Part shown: positions 34,312-46,160 of the stretch, one piece after another
Numbering within the stretch: position 1 is the stretch's first letter
Layout of the letters: every line of letters begins with the position of its first letter
From: Chenopodium formosanum
Lineage: Eukaryota > Streptophyta > Magnoliopsida > Caryophyllales > Amaranthaceae
DNA length: 64,000 nt
Direction of reading: 5' to 3'
Assembly: GCA_024500155.1 (NCBI GenBank)
Contig: CM044871.1
Location: 77,298,402 to 77,362,401, forward strand
Made by a program: the position numbers and the translations under genes
The notes under the pieces: generated by a model
Told to the model about the DNA's origin: nothing
The model's database searches: none
Seen by the model: the letters and a program-made list of their open reading frames with translations, nothing else

Positions 34312-36775
34312 TTTTTTTTTTTAATTTATTATTTTTAATTTTTTTTTTATTTTTTTTAAGCATGCTATTATTTCTATATGACTATATTGTTACTTAGCTT
34401 GATGATATCTAATAATTTCATCAGCAGCTCTGTATCATCATTCCTGGTTTTATTTCCAAATATTTCAAAACTAGGTTGGCCCGGGCGATGACCCGGATCA
34501 TTGTTTTATTTAAAAAAAAAATCAATTCTTTAATTTTACCAAAAAAAAAAATCAAAATTCATTTTTCAATCTGCAATAACCTAAATTTTACATATGTTTA
34601 ATTTATTTGCTAAAGTGGTTATATTCTTCGGTTGTTATAAAAAAAATTCAAGTAAACGTATTTTGTGCAGTGGGCAGTGGCTAATACTTAATAGCAAAAC
34701 TTTTAAAATTGTTATGCATTTTTAGGTTACATATTTTATTTTATGTTACATATTTTAAATACATATGACCTATATATAGAATTATGAATGCGTAAATAAT
34801 GAAAGAAATCAGATTAATTTTGTAATCATATTGTTGTTGAAATATGCACGCACTTATATATTAGTTAATTGAAATTTTAGATTTTATGAATATATACAAT
34901 TCTTTATATTGATATGACTTTATTGTAATAAGTTTTGTTATTAGAATAGTGGTTAAAGTTTAACAGGAAGGACAGCCCTCGCCCCGGAGGGGGACAGGGA
35001 CTTGAGATCATGAGTTCGAATATTACTTTTAGTGAGGAAACGAACATTAGTAATTGATTATAGTGTAAGACATGATTCCACATAAGCTATTTGCAATCTA
35101 ACAATAAAAATTAATTTCTTAACAAGCCCATTTTAAACTACAAAGATGTTTTGTGATTATTTAATGGAGTAGCTAGTAGATGAACGATGGTAAGGTTTGC
35201 AATTTGTGACTCAAAAATCTATAATTCGCTGACGATGCGCAAAATTTAGCCTTAATTTTTATAATGATATAAGGATTAACCAAGACAAGTGATACATTTT
35301 TTTTGAAGGGAGAAAAGTGAAACATTAATAAAGAGTCAAACATACATTATACACACATGGCTTAAACTAGTTTTATCGATGATAATACTAGCACTACACA
35401 CCAGTACACTACACTAGCTAAAATAGAGTCTTTTTTATATGTCTGTCCCTCCATTGTCCACAGCCACTTACACTGCTTCCAAAGCAGTTTTGGTATCTCT
35501 TCAAGTCCACAGTGACGAACAACCTCATTTCATAGAAATACCTATTTCCATTATGTGTCTGGCAATTAATTACGGGAATCAATTTGAGATTATTGACCAC
35601 AATGTCATTACACTTTCCCTCTCTCTTTGTTGTTGCAATTATGTAGATGCTTTTGCTAATTGTTGAAAAAATTAGTTATGAATAGCTCTGAAAATAATCA
35701 TTCATACATGAAACCTAAACTAGTTAAGTGTGTGTAAGAAATTCATATGTTGGTCATACTACACAAATCAAATATTCATAGTTATACTTACATTTTAAGT
35801 TGAACCAATGAGAGGCTGATTTGTGTAATACTCCTTTCAGTGTCATTTCTATATGTTGGCCATACTCTATGTATTCGAAAATTGACTGGTTCCAATGTCA
35901 TTTCCATACGTTGGCCATACTCCATGTAGTCGAAAATTGGCCGGAGGAGTGGTCTTGCATTCTTGTTTAATTTCATGGGTCACTGAAATGCTACTACTGC
36001 AAAGTCTTGATATGAGAGGAAGTAGGTTGGCAGCATACATGAGATTTAAACATTAAGGAAAGTCTTCTATTTTATGACTAAAATGTTCACTCACTAAGCT
36101 ATAAGGGTATTGGACATATTGCAATTTAACACATATATAATATCTTCATTTAGGGGAGGAGTAAAATTCAAAGCAATGTGTCATCGAATCCACTTAATTT
36201 TTTTAAAAAATAATGTTACAAACATTTAAAAAATAAAGATATAATGATTTAAATTATGAGAATATGTAAGTTAGAACTTTCTTTCAATTTAAACACACCT
36301 AACGATCATACTTACATGTGCAATATATATATGTAATATATAAATAATATGCAATATATAAAATATAAATATGAGTATATAATAATATAATATATATTAT
36401 CAATTTGTTTATATATTATCAATTTGTTTGAGATTTTCAAGTATTACAAAAGTGTATATAAATGTTTCATTTCATGAGTTAGAATAATAAATGTTACAAA
36501 TATGAAATCAATCACTACCAGAAAATAGATGTGTATGTACGTTGAATTGATGAGCGCAAGTTTTGTATAGATACTCTATTTATTGATCAATATATAATAA
36601 GAAAGTTATCCTATTAAACCTTTATTCTAAATTTGTCAAAAGCCCTTTCCGATCCCATTTTAAAAACCTAGAAGAGAATTAGAGATACATAGAGAAGAGA
36701 AATAAAGATTGAGCATGAACAACTAAAAAAAAAAAAAAAAAAAAAGGAAAGAACTGCAAACATTTATTCAAAAAT
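34312..36775. other. Intergenic DNA with SINE-like and minisatellite pieces
   Basis: No gene. At about 34468-34500 is CCCGGGCGATGACCCGG, an end motif shared with the nested repeat at 17351-17392. At 34940-35020 a tRNA-like segment has TAGTGGTTAAAG and ATGAGTTCGAATATT boxes. At 35838-35943 two copies of a roughly 57 bp unit (TTGGCCATACTC..TGTA.TCGAAAATTG) lie in tandem. From about 36300 the DNA is almost pure A/T. Confidence 0.45.
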
Positions 36776-36983
36776 TTAGGGTTCGTTTGACATCGTTTTC
36801 AGTTTTCAGTTTGGCATCATTTTCAGTTTTCAGTTTTTTGTTTTTTCAAATTGAAAACTGATTTCAATTTTTGAATCTTTGTTTTTAAAAACTGTTTTCA
36901 TTTTTCAGTTTTGAGTTTACAATCAACTCTCAAAATACTACCAAATCATTTATAGCTTTAATCAACTCTTATACTACTGATAA

Positions 36984-36985
<2 letters not shown>

Positions 36986-37028
<43 letters not shown>
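36986..37028. repeat. (TTA)n microsatellite
   Basis: About thirteen uninterrupted TTA/ATT triplets near the left end of the PIF element. Confidence 0.9.
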
Positions 37029-37193
37029 TTAATAGCGGCTTATTTATTTTCACAAAAAAATATACATATATTTCAGTAATTAATTTATTGATTGAACAAG
37101 GTTATAACAAAATTTAGAGGAACAACTACCAAAAAAAGTAACAATAAAATAGTCAAATGCAATGTAATATTTATTTCTCGTTGAAGACTTTCA

Positions 37194-38509
37194 TTATGAA
37201 TTTTGTCTTTCCCACAATCTTGTTGCCAAACGATATCGAAACTAAGCCATTCTTTGAAGTTCTTGTTGACTTACAGAAGGAGTCACTAGGTCCTCGGATC
37301 CATTGTTGTTGATTGCATCATCTTCTAGTTCGACATTTTCATCCGCATACTGTATGAACAAAGGATCTTCGTCCTTAATTGCACATTTTTATGAAATTGT
37401 GGATAACACAGCACGACAAAATTATATATTTTTGTCGTTTTAAGTCATATGAAGGCATATCTCTGAGAATGGGAAATCTAGCTTTTAATACGTACCCCAA
37501 AGCATCTTTCAATAACATTTCTTAATGAAGAATATGTATAATTAAATACTTCCTCATGACCTTGTGGGCTTGTTGCTCCTCTATAATCATGCAAATGATA
37601 TCGTTCTCCACGATACGATGAAAGAAATCCTGGCATATTTGTATAGCCTGAGTCTACAAGATAATACTTTCTAGCAGGAGGCATAGGAAAATTGGTCTCT
37701 TCTACATTTGTAATTGTTTCCCAAAAAATTCTTGAATCATTAGCCGAACCTTCCCACCCAGCCATCACAAATGTAAATTTCATGTCAAATGAGCAAGCAC
37801 ACATTACATTCATCGTAGACTTTTTTTCTTTTCCACGATAGGGAATTTGATCATGTTGTGGCACATGTGCTGATACATGAGTTCCATCAATAGCTCCTAT
37901 GCAATTCTGTAATAAATCGTGAAATTCGAACTACATACTTAATGAATTAATACATAAATAATATGTAAAAATTAAAAATCAATAATAAAAAATCACCTTG
38001 AAAATCGGATAGTATCTTGGGTTATTTTTTATTTTTGGAGGTGTTTCATCAAATGCCGGAGGAACAATCCAATGCTTCGATAATGATGCAATGACATACA
38101 AAACCTTTCGAAAATGGCGGTGAGTAGATTCTAAGGAATGTTGAAATCTATCCGCTATAAGTCTGTGCCTCGAATTATGAGAAATAATAAGAAGAAACAT
38201 TGCAACTTGTTCTTGAATTGATATAAATTTGGAATCTTTCAACTTTTCCCTTTTTTTCAATTCTTCACACAAGCTAATAAAGATCTGAGGAGTCATTCGA
38301 AGAAAATCATAACATGTCATTGGATGACCATTAAGCAGTTCTAGGACATATTGGTGACCTGTTAACTTTGAAATTCTTTGCAAACGGGGTTTCTTTTTAA
38401 GGAACTCGTTATTTTGTAAGTTAATATAAATTGTCAATATTTGTTGAAAATCTTCCTCATCAGAATCCGATAAAATATCTTCAATGTCAAAATCCATAAC
38501 TATCTGCAT
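37194..38509 (-). pseudogene. PIF/Harbinger DDE transposase (degenerate at the C terminus)
   Basis: Exon A 37997-38509 (likely start ATG 38497, MDFDIEDILSDSDEED) encodes the N-terminal helix-turn-helix-like region (HPMTCYDFLRMTP, QVAMFLLIISHN, STHRHFRKVL). An intron of about 90 bp with GT-AG ends leads to exon B at 37906, which starts NCIGAIDGTHV. The DDE triad is visible: D in GAIDGTHV, D in GSANDSRIF, E in NVIERCFG. After RCFGV four extra bases shift the frame; the expected continuation KARFPILRDMP...CCVIHNFI is readable in the next frame, and another shift follows before LATRLW near the end. It catalyses excision and integration of the element, but this copy is probably inactive. Confidence 0.85.
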
Positions 38510-38750
38510 TTTTTACATATAAATGTTATAAGCAACCAAATAGAATATTATCAGCACATATTAATGTTATAATCAAGCATATAGAATATTATCACCATTA
38601 TTATTCATATTAAATCAAATCCAAATACAAAATAAAAAAAAAATCATACTTACGACAAGATCTGAATTGAGTTTAAACACTCAAACATGCATTATTGAAG
38701 GGAAAAATATTTATACTAACAAGATAATGCTTAAAGGTTGAGCACAAAAT

Positions 38751-41630
38751 CTATCTTCCAATCATTTGGAAACCTAAGAAACATTTTCCTCCACAATGGA
38801 TCATCATGTATAAGTTTGGTTGCCTTTGCAAATGAAGCTCCATTAATTCCCTCAAGAGCATACTTAGTGCACCTACACATTCCATGAGCAAATCATGATC
38901 CTCCTTGGACTGATGCCCACCTTCATCATTTCCATTAAATTTTCTCTCGATAAGTTCAAGTTTTTTCTTGGAATTTTCACTCATTGTTACCAAGGCATCC
39001 GCCATTGCTACATTAACACTATCCCTAAGTTTCTTACTGTAAGGAATAATTTCAAGCGTTAACCCCTAGCTTGAACCCTACTGTGATCATACAATAAAGT
39101 ACGGTGGCATCCAAAAGGGAAGAAGATAGAGAAAAAGAGTCGCCAACAAGTTTTAGGAACTTGTAAACCGTTCACAGGGTGAAGGTTACACCCCTTAACG
39201 ATCCAAGAGATCGTCAACTCCATAAGGTCTTGAACCAAATAAGGGTTCGGGGATGATGGTACAAATCCAACCTAAAAGAGATTGAACCTACCCTAATAAT
39301 AGGCCTCTGCTTTATTCTGATCGTATTCATGTGTGCTTTCTGACTAACATACAATCAATAGGATTAACCCTAAACCTGTTTATTTATGTTGGTTGAATAT
39401 TAATGCACAAATAAATCTATTATTGGCGATCACTTGAATTATAATCAAATTAACCCTAAACAAGATTATTAATTATCTTATTAAGCGTGATTATAAGTAT
39501 TAATTCCCTTTAAGCATGTATAAAAGGCGTGATCAAGCAATAACAATATATAATCAAGCAACATAATAATAATCATTACAATCATCATCATAATAATAAT
39601 AATTTAAAACATAGCAAGATCCTGGGCATGATACTAACAAGATTAATAACAAACCCTAGCATGTCACTAAGCATCAAAAATCAAATCTTTAACCCTAACA
39701 TGATACTAATAATCATAAATATTAGGAAGAACATAGGAAGCATCGTAACAATCATATTTAGTATTAAATTTACCCTAGACATGATACTAGGAATCATAAT
39801 ATCAACCTAAACATGATTTCTACATCATAACATCAATAAAACCATTAAAGTACTTACTTTGATGCCTCGTACCTCTTTCTAATAACAAAATACACACGTT
39901 AGTAACTTCAAGGAAAATAATAATCAAACAATTAAATTAAATAATTGAAAGAGAGATTTGGGACCAAACCCTCAGAAATTAAACCTTTCACGTCTAGGGC
40001 GAAGGCAACTTCGAATATGGCTAGGTGTTTCTAGATCTAATGAATGCGGAATTTTGTATGTAAAAAGCTAGTTAGAAAAGAGAGAGAGAGAGTTGGTGAA
40101 TGATTATAAAAGAGAATGGGAGAGAATTGATGAATGAAAATTGGTTGTAGGTGAATGAAAACGGAGTTTTTACGACGTTATTTATAAAGAAAATCAGCCA
40201 AAAAGATAAAATTATCAAAACAGAGTCTGGCGCACGTGAAACAAGGTTGGCGCCAACGCTGGCTATTGGCGCCAGACGCTAACCCTGGCGCCAGGTTAGC
40301 GTCTGGCGCCAAGGCTAGCGCCAGGCGCTACAGCTAGCGTTTGGCGCTGACCTGGAAATTTACGCGTTTTCCTAAAATCAGATAAAAATTGCCGTACAGA
40401 AGGATAAAATCGTATTTTCCTCAAAAATGCTCTTTAATTTTAATTAAAACTCTGAAAAGTCAACAAAAGTCAATTTATCAATGCTAATTGAATTAGGAAT
40501 GAAAAGAACCTTCTAGAAGAATCTAGAAGACTAAAACCATTCCTAATTGCATTAGGAAAGATAAATCTATATTAGGCCCTCCCCTAGATCATTGGGTCGC
40601 ATTTAAGGCTCAAACCGGGCCCAGTTTAGTAAATTGGCCATAACTTCCTCAATGTTCATCGGAATTGGGCTTATAATATATCATTGGAAAGCTCTTGTCA
40701 AGCCCCATCCAACTACACTACCATTGGACCCATATCATGGACCAACCAAACTGGATTGACTGTTTTCTTAAAATAAGTTTTCAAAAACAGAGAGAAGAGA
40801 AAAGAATATTAAAACTATCTGCAACACTAGACTTTCCACACTTTCACTTCATTCGATTATGATTCGACGCGAAAGGTACTCATCACTGGGTTTGGTTTTG
40901 GGGAGACACAAATGGGTGGCTACACTTACGATTGACATTAGGCTTGATTTTTTTTGTTTTTAGGACCCTCTTCACATTGTTTTCTTGAGTCGCCCCCTTC
41001 TCCATCTGTGTCATTTTCATCCTCACTCTCAGAAGGGCTTTTAGTAGAAGGATGTGAACCAACACCAGTAGTGGTTGTATCCCCATAAATTGTGCATAAT
41101 TTATCATAATGCTTACATCCCTTCTTTCTAAAAGTTTTGGCAGACTTATGTTTCTGTAACAATCATACATTCACAACAAATATCACAAAAATAAAAGCTT
41201 ATAAGTTTAAAAATATCTCTACTTGATCCATAAAACAATATAATCAAAATTAACTTATTGATTATTACCTCATATAACTTTTTCCATACAGCATCCTCAA
41301 CAGAAAGTTGAAAGCTCATAGGATGTATCCCATTCCAGTTTCTTGTAATATTTTACTAAATTCCTTCCATCTTTGTCTTAGTTGATTATATTTGTTCTTA
41401 AGTTGTTCCTGACTATAATCCTTTTTTGTCTTCTCCTTTAGTTTTTGCTTGATAAGCCTCCAAGCTTGCTTGGTTAGAGTGGTTGTTGGTCTATTTCCTT
41501 TTTTTTACCTCCTCCTCTATCAAACTTATAAGGTAAGATTTAATATTTTCATTCCATACTCCAACCACTCCAGTAGATTCAACCTCAACAACTTCATCTT
41601 CGCACTCATCATTTTTTAAATTTGACATCT
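38751..41630 (-). pseudogene. Myb/SANT-like ORF1 of the PIF/Harbinger element, split by an LTR insertion
   Basis: Pieces on the minus strand: from MSNLKNDECEDEVVEV at 41630, with ENIKSYLISLIEEE, KQAWRLIKQKLKEKTKKD, EQLKNKYNQLRQRWKEFSK and QLSVEDAVWKKLYE; then KHKSAKTFRKKGCKHYDKLC (41160s); then an acidic linker; then KPNVNRK up to 40930. The frame resumes at 39032 (KLRDSVNVAMADALVT) on the other side of the 39038-40924 insertion. Layout and motifs match the plant Myb/SANT-like DNA-binding domain (PF12776) that supplies DNA binding for PIF/Pong transposition. Several single-base shifts (near 41500, 41335 and the poly-A at 40950) show decay. Confidence 0.75.
39038..40924 (-). mobile_element. 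Solo-LTR-like insertion in PIF ORF1 (1.9 kb)
   Basis: It begins TGTAAGGAAT and ends GGTGGCTACA (TG..CA), flanked by CTTAC at 39033-39037 and 40925-40929, a 5 bp duplication. No PBS, coding frame or second LTR inside, hence solo LTR rather than a full element. At 40225-40350 it carries a dense GGCGCC / AGCGTCTGGCGCCA palindrome array. A CTTTCCAATG motif (minus) lies at 40682-40691. Minus orientation is preferred because TTGGCGACTC near the left end resembles gypsy 3' LTR ends. Confidence 0.82.
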
Positions 41631-42609
41631 ATAAAGTAATTCACTATTAGAAATAATAATCATCTAAGTCAACTAAACAACCAATGTGCAGCAACTAGAA
41701 AAACAATAGCATATATACAACCAATACTTGATCCGATCCAAACTGTACTATTAGACATAATAATCATCTACAAACAATACTTGATCCAAACAGTACTATT
41801 CAACAGAAAATATTAAAACTCCTACTTGATCATAAATAGTACTATACAACAGAAAATGTTAAACATGAGGATCATAATCACTTAGAGCTAATATACAACT
41901 TTAAAACATTGTAGTAACCAAGTCTATTAACAGGAAATTTATAAGGTAATATGATTTGAGATAAATTGTTGACATGACATGAAAAACAATGAATAATCAA
42001 ACTGTCACAACTCACAAATATGAATACTTGTCAAACCGTAAGTGTGATCACATGCATGACTCAATATAGTAAAAACAAGAAAAAAGTTTATAGGTAATAG
42101 TTTAGGGACAGTTTTGCAATGGCCACAATAATATTGTAGCCATTGTAATTTTTAAATATGGACCGTTGATATGCAATTTTAAATCTTAGCCATTCATTTT
42201 TTTGACTACATAATTCTAGTAATAACAAAAAAAATTTTATTTATGGAGTAGTTTTAAAATCCAAAGCAACAAATAGCGTTGAGTTAACATATTAGATAAT
42301 CTTCCTCATTAATCACTCTGTTTGTAAATGTAGTTTGTAGGACGTTTAGTTTTAACTTTAGGAATACATTGGGCAGATTTCATCTTCCCCACTCCCCAGT
42401 AAGGTATTAGCTATCTAATTATATAATTCTTAGTTCTAATGAAAAAGATTGGAGTTAAAATAAGAGACATTTTTTAAAATTAGAGACTAGTGTAACTGTA
42501 AGTGAATCAATGATTACAATAGCTTATTTGATATTCTTCCAATTTTTTGTGTTTATGAATTTATTTTTATATATGAGGAAGATAATGATTCATAGTTTTG
42601 GTGGAAAAG

Positions 42610-43974
42610 TGATAGGTCCTAATTTGTACACATTTTAGGTGCTTATTTACACTCATTTGTTTATGGATTTAGAGGTCTAAGACGTATTTTTACATTATTT
42701 GCTTAGATTATGCTCTACTACTCTTCGTTTGTATGTTTTGATGAATTTCAGGTGATTTAGATGCAAATGGATTATGGTTGGATAATCTTGAGTATAATAA
42801 TAATGGAGTATGAAGCTACGTCACTCAAGGATCTTATATCATGTCTTCGAGAGGAAATAAGGATAGAAGGAAGCAAAGGGATTGATGAAACACTTGGCGA
42901 ATATGAGTCCCGTCCACTATTTTGATCATAACTTTTGATCTAAAAGTGATATTGGAGTGATTCAAATTTAATTAGAAAGTAGACTTCAAGAGCTTTCCAA
43001 CGACATATTACACGCCTCAAACAAAGATCTGGAGCTCAAGTTTTGACCGTTTTAAGAAGAGTTATGCGTGCAGCAGCGAGATACACGGTCGTGCCCTATG
43101 CTTACACGTCCGTGTGTGGACAATTCTTGGACGATTTAGCCCGAATTAGTTTCCTAATTCTATCCTAACTCATAGCTTTATTATAAATACTCCTTGGCTT
43201 TATTATCCCAGAACCCCCTATTAGTTTAGAACCCTAGTTTTCTCTCTAGATTTATTTTATTCAAGTATTATATTTTCTTCTTCTCTTTCTCTTATGTTTA
43301 TTTCTTTTATCATGTTAGAGTAGATTAATATTCTAGGGTTAGGTTTAACCCTAGCCATGATTAATACTTGATTTATTCTTTTAAATTCTCAATTAATTGT
43401 TATGTTGTTCATGCTTAATTGATTGTGCTTATGCCAATACTAGATTAGAGATAATTGGTATTGTTATTATTCCTTTGTTTTAATCGCAACGAGAGTTGGG
43501 TTTTAACGGATTTGAATAGATCAATTAAGGGTTTGAAGTTCGTCATGAAAATAATTGAATGGATGATTAGGAAGTTAGAGTAATGTGCTTAATGTCTCTA
43601 ATTTGCATGATTCCATGAAAATAGGCTTGATTGTGATTAGAGAAGCCATTGATAACTCGAAAGAGACCTTTGGTATTATCTAGGGATTACTTTTCCTTGT
43701 GAACATATAATTAATTGGTTGGGGTAAGAATTTGTCTTCTATTGATTATGCTAGTGGTGATACTTAATTCTAGATGTTTTTATTATTTGATTTTCTTGCT
43801 TTAGTAGTATAATATTTTCAACCCTATTTTGATTGACTCGACTAGTTTTAATTCATAGTATTCCAATATTGATACTACCTTCTCTGTGGGATCGACCCTG
43901 ACTTACCCTACTACTATACATAATTAGGAGGTTTAGTTAGGTATTATTTTTGTTAGGTGTGCGACCGCCTACCA
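42610..43974 (+). mobile_element. Solo-LTR-like insertion in the PIF element (1.4 kb)
   Basis: It begins TGATAGGTCC and ends CCGCCTACCA, flanked by AAAAG at 42605-42609 and 43975-43979. No coding frame. A TATA-like TTATTATAAATACTCC lies at about 43188. CTTTCCAACG is at 42993-43002, and a short palindrome pair, ACACGGTCGTGCC and ACACGTCCGTGTG, follows at 43083-43117. Superfamily uncertain, probably gypsy. Confidence 0.8.
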
Positions 43975-44721
43975 AAAAGTTGAAGATCTAAGAGGACTAA
44001 GATGCTCTGATCTTATGTTGATCATTAAAAACTGCAGGCAAGAGTTAAACTTAACACTACACATATCATTAACTTTCTTCAATCTGAAGGTTGAAACTTC
44101 AATAACAATGGTGATTGTGAATAACAGTGTTTATAACTTTCTTCCATTGTCATAATTAATCAAGACTCGTATTATTATTTCAAAAAAAAACCCAACTATA
44201 AAAATCCAAAATAAATTATATACAAATTAGACAACGAACGATTAAAATTCAGAAACATAAAGAAGAAATGTAACCAATTTTGATCAAAGAACGATTAATA
44301 CAACCAAATTTAACAACAAAAATATCAATAAATTTATAATTAAGATCGAAAGAATAATAGGGGGAAATGTGATGATTACAAATGAAATTAAAAGAAAAGA
44401 GAGAGGAGAACACTTCATACCTGTAATTGCTTGCTTCTTGAATCTTAAGAATAATTAGGGTTTGAGGAATAAAGATGAGATATTGAATTTGAAGGAGATA
44501 TATGAAACGAGCGTAACTTTGATAGGGTTTATTATTTGTAAAAATAAAACAAAACCTCAAAAACTCCTTTTAGGTGTTTTAGGTTTACTGTTTTATTTTT
44601 TATAAAATAGCTGTAGATTTGTTTTTTTTAAGCAATTTTACCAAACACTGTTTTGTTTTATTTTGGAGGCCGGTAAAAAACAAAAAAAACCAAAACAACA
44701 ATGATGCCAAACACACCCTTA

Positions 44722-44865
44722 GGTTTTCAATTTGTTTTTACTTTTTTGGTATGATGCTTGTACAATAATCGATAACAATCGGAATGAAAATACTTTCAAT
44801 GATAATTCTAAAAAATGAGGCTTTGTTTTTGCTTTGGTGACTTCCCCTACTTCTTGCGGCAATAT
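44722..44865. other. Sliver of pre-insertion DNA between two transposons
   Basis: This piece of about 145 bp, with 55143-55200, is the old target sequence around the copia element. On the minus strand, across the join, an open frame reads ARSRGSHQSKNKASFFRIII. It faintly recalls the start of a B3 DNA-binding domain, but the match is too short to call. Confidence 0.3.
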
Positions 44866-44870
44866 GCATT

Positions 44871-45189
44871 TAATAAGATTATTGCCATAATTTACTGCCA
44901 TAATCCTATTCTTCTCAATATCAGCTGCCATGTCATAGCCTCAAGAATCTTTTCTATTTTGCTATTTTGTCCTTTTCTTTCCTTTATGTTAATAGTTTTC
45001 TCAGGTTTAGGGAATAGAATAATTAGTTGGCACTCAGTTTGCAATAAATTCTCTAAGGTCATGCTATAAGTGTGTAGGGTGTAATTCCTTTCGGCTAAGC
45101 AATCAAATTATATCTTCTCTCTTCCTCTAAATTCTTTCTGAAATGTCCTCTATATTGAATGATTGCATATTGATTCATTTTACTCATCA
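44871..45189 (+). repeat. 5' LTR of the copia element
   Basis: Starts TAATAAGATT (the usual TG changed to TA) and ends TTTACTCATCA directly before the PBS. Pairs with 54815-55137. Confidence 0.88.
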
Positions 45190-45340
45190 TGGTATTAGAG
45201 CCTATCAATGCAGTGATGGAATCGTGATCTTTTGATTACAAAAAAAAAAAAAAAAAAATGATCATCTCTTCTCATCTTTTCTGTTTTCTCTTCTCTTTTT
45301 CTTCCTTCTCTTCTTCTATTCTTCTTCTTCTCTATTTGCA

Positions 45341-46160
45341 ATGACTGGTGGAGGAATTTCATTTCAGGGTATGTTAAATCCTCTATTCCTTCATCCTTCT
45401 CTGTTGAAGTGGACAAGCTTCAGGGATGCACTAACTACAGATCCTGGCATAGATCCATGGAAATCAACCTTTCATCCAAGTGCAAGCTACATTTGTGATG
45501 GGAATAGTGCTCAAGCCAATGATGATGAAGTCAAAGTTAAGCTATGGAAGACCTTCAATAACAAGGTAATAGCATGTATCACTAATATTGTTTCCTCTAT
45601 TGTTAAGGGATCTATCATGTTTATGAACTCTGCTAGGAAAATTTGGATGAACCTAGAGAAATTTTTATTTGACTAATGGGTCTAGAAAATATAAGCTTAA
45701 CAAAGAGCTATTTGAAACTAAGCAAGACTTTATGCCTGTGAATGAATATCATACTTACTTGAGAGTTATTTGGGAAGAACTTGATTCTATGAATATGTCA
45801 CCTATTATTAATTAATCTAATGTTGAGGTTCATAATTTTTTGAATGTATATAACCCTCAGAGAAGCCAACTATTGCTTCAGACACCTCTCCCTTTTATAG
45901 AGGTGTTGAGTCACAACAAGTGTGGTAATGACACCATGGCTCTGTATAGTAAGGCTATTGGATCTAAAAGGGTGATTGTGTGTGCTACCTGTGGTTTGAA
46001 GGTCATAAGAGTGATGTCAGCTGGACCGTCATTAGATATCCTTCATGGCATCCAAAATACAACAACAAAGCTCTTGTCAATAGAGCTAAAGCTGGTGTTC
46101 GGAAAAAATGAAAACCTGATCTTAAAACTGGTAGATCCGGTGGATCTAAGATGGCTACTA
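45341..46160 (+). pseudogene. copia gag remnant
   Basis: The frame opens MTGGGISFQGMLNPLFLHPS, with LWKTFNNKVIACITNIVSSI and a SARKIWMNLEKFL block, as in plant copia gag. A stop and frame shift at about 45675 are followed by SRKYKLNKELFETKQDFMP and YHTYLRVIWEELDSMN in another frame. Near 45985 CATCGL plus KSDVSW is a damaged CCHC zinc knuckle. Confidence 0.75.

Larger units (their letters stand above)
36779..44718 (-). mobile_element. PIF/Harbinger (Pong-like) DNA transposon, 7.9 kb with nested insertions
   Basis: TTA at 36776-36778 and 44719-44721 is the 3 bp duplication. The ends GGGTTCGTTTGACATCGTT and (inverted) GGGTGTGTTTGGCATCATT form the TIR. On the minus strand it carries ORF1, a Myb/SANT-like protein (41630 to 38751), then a DDE transposase (38509 to 37194), the standard two-gene layout of PIF/Pong elements. 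Solo-LTR-like elements at 39038-40924 and 42610-43974 are nested in it; without them the element is about 4.7 kb. The left TIR region has a 25 bp tandem repeat (TTTTCAGTTTTCAG words). Confidence 0.92.

Noticed and set aside
44719..44931. Possible B3-domain fragment (KASFFRIIIESIFIP) on the minus strand
   Set aside because: Only about 15 residues recall B3 starts, and the rest does not continue the fold even when the copia and PIF insertions are ignored. Kept only as a remark on the sliver.
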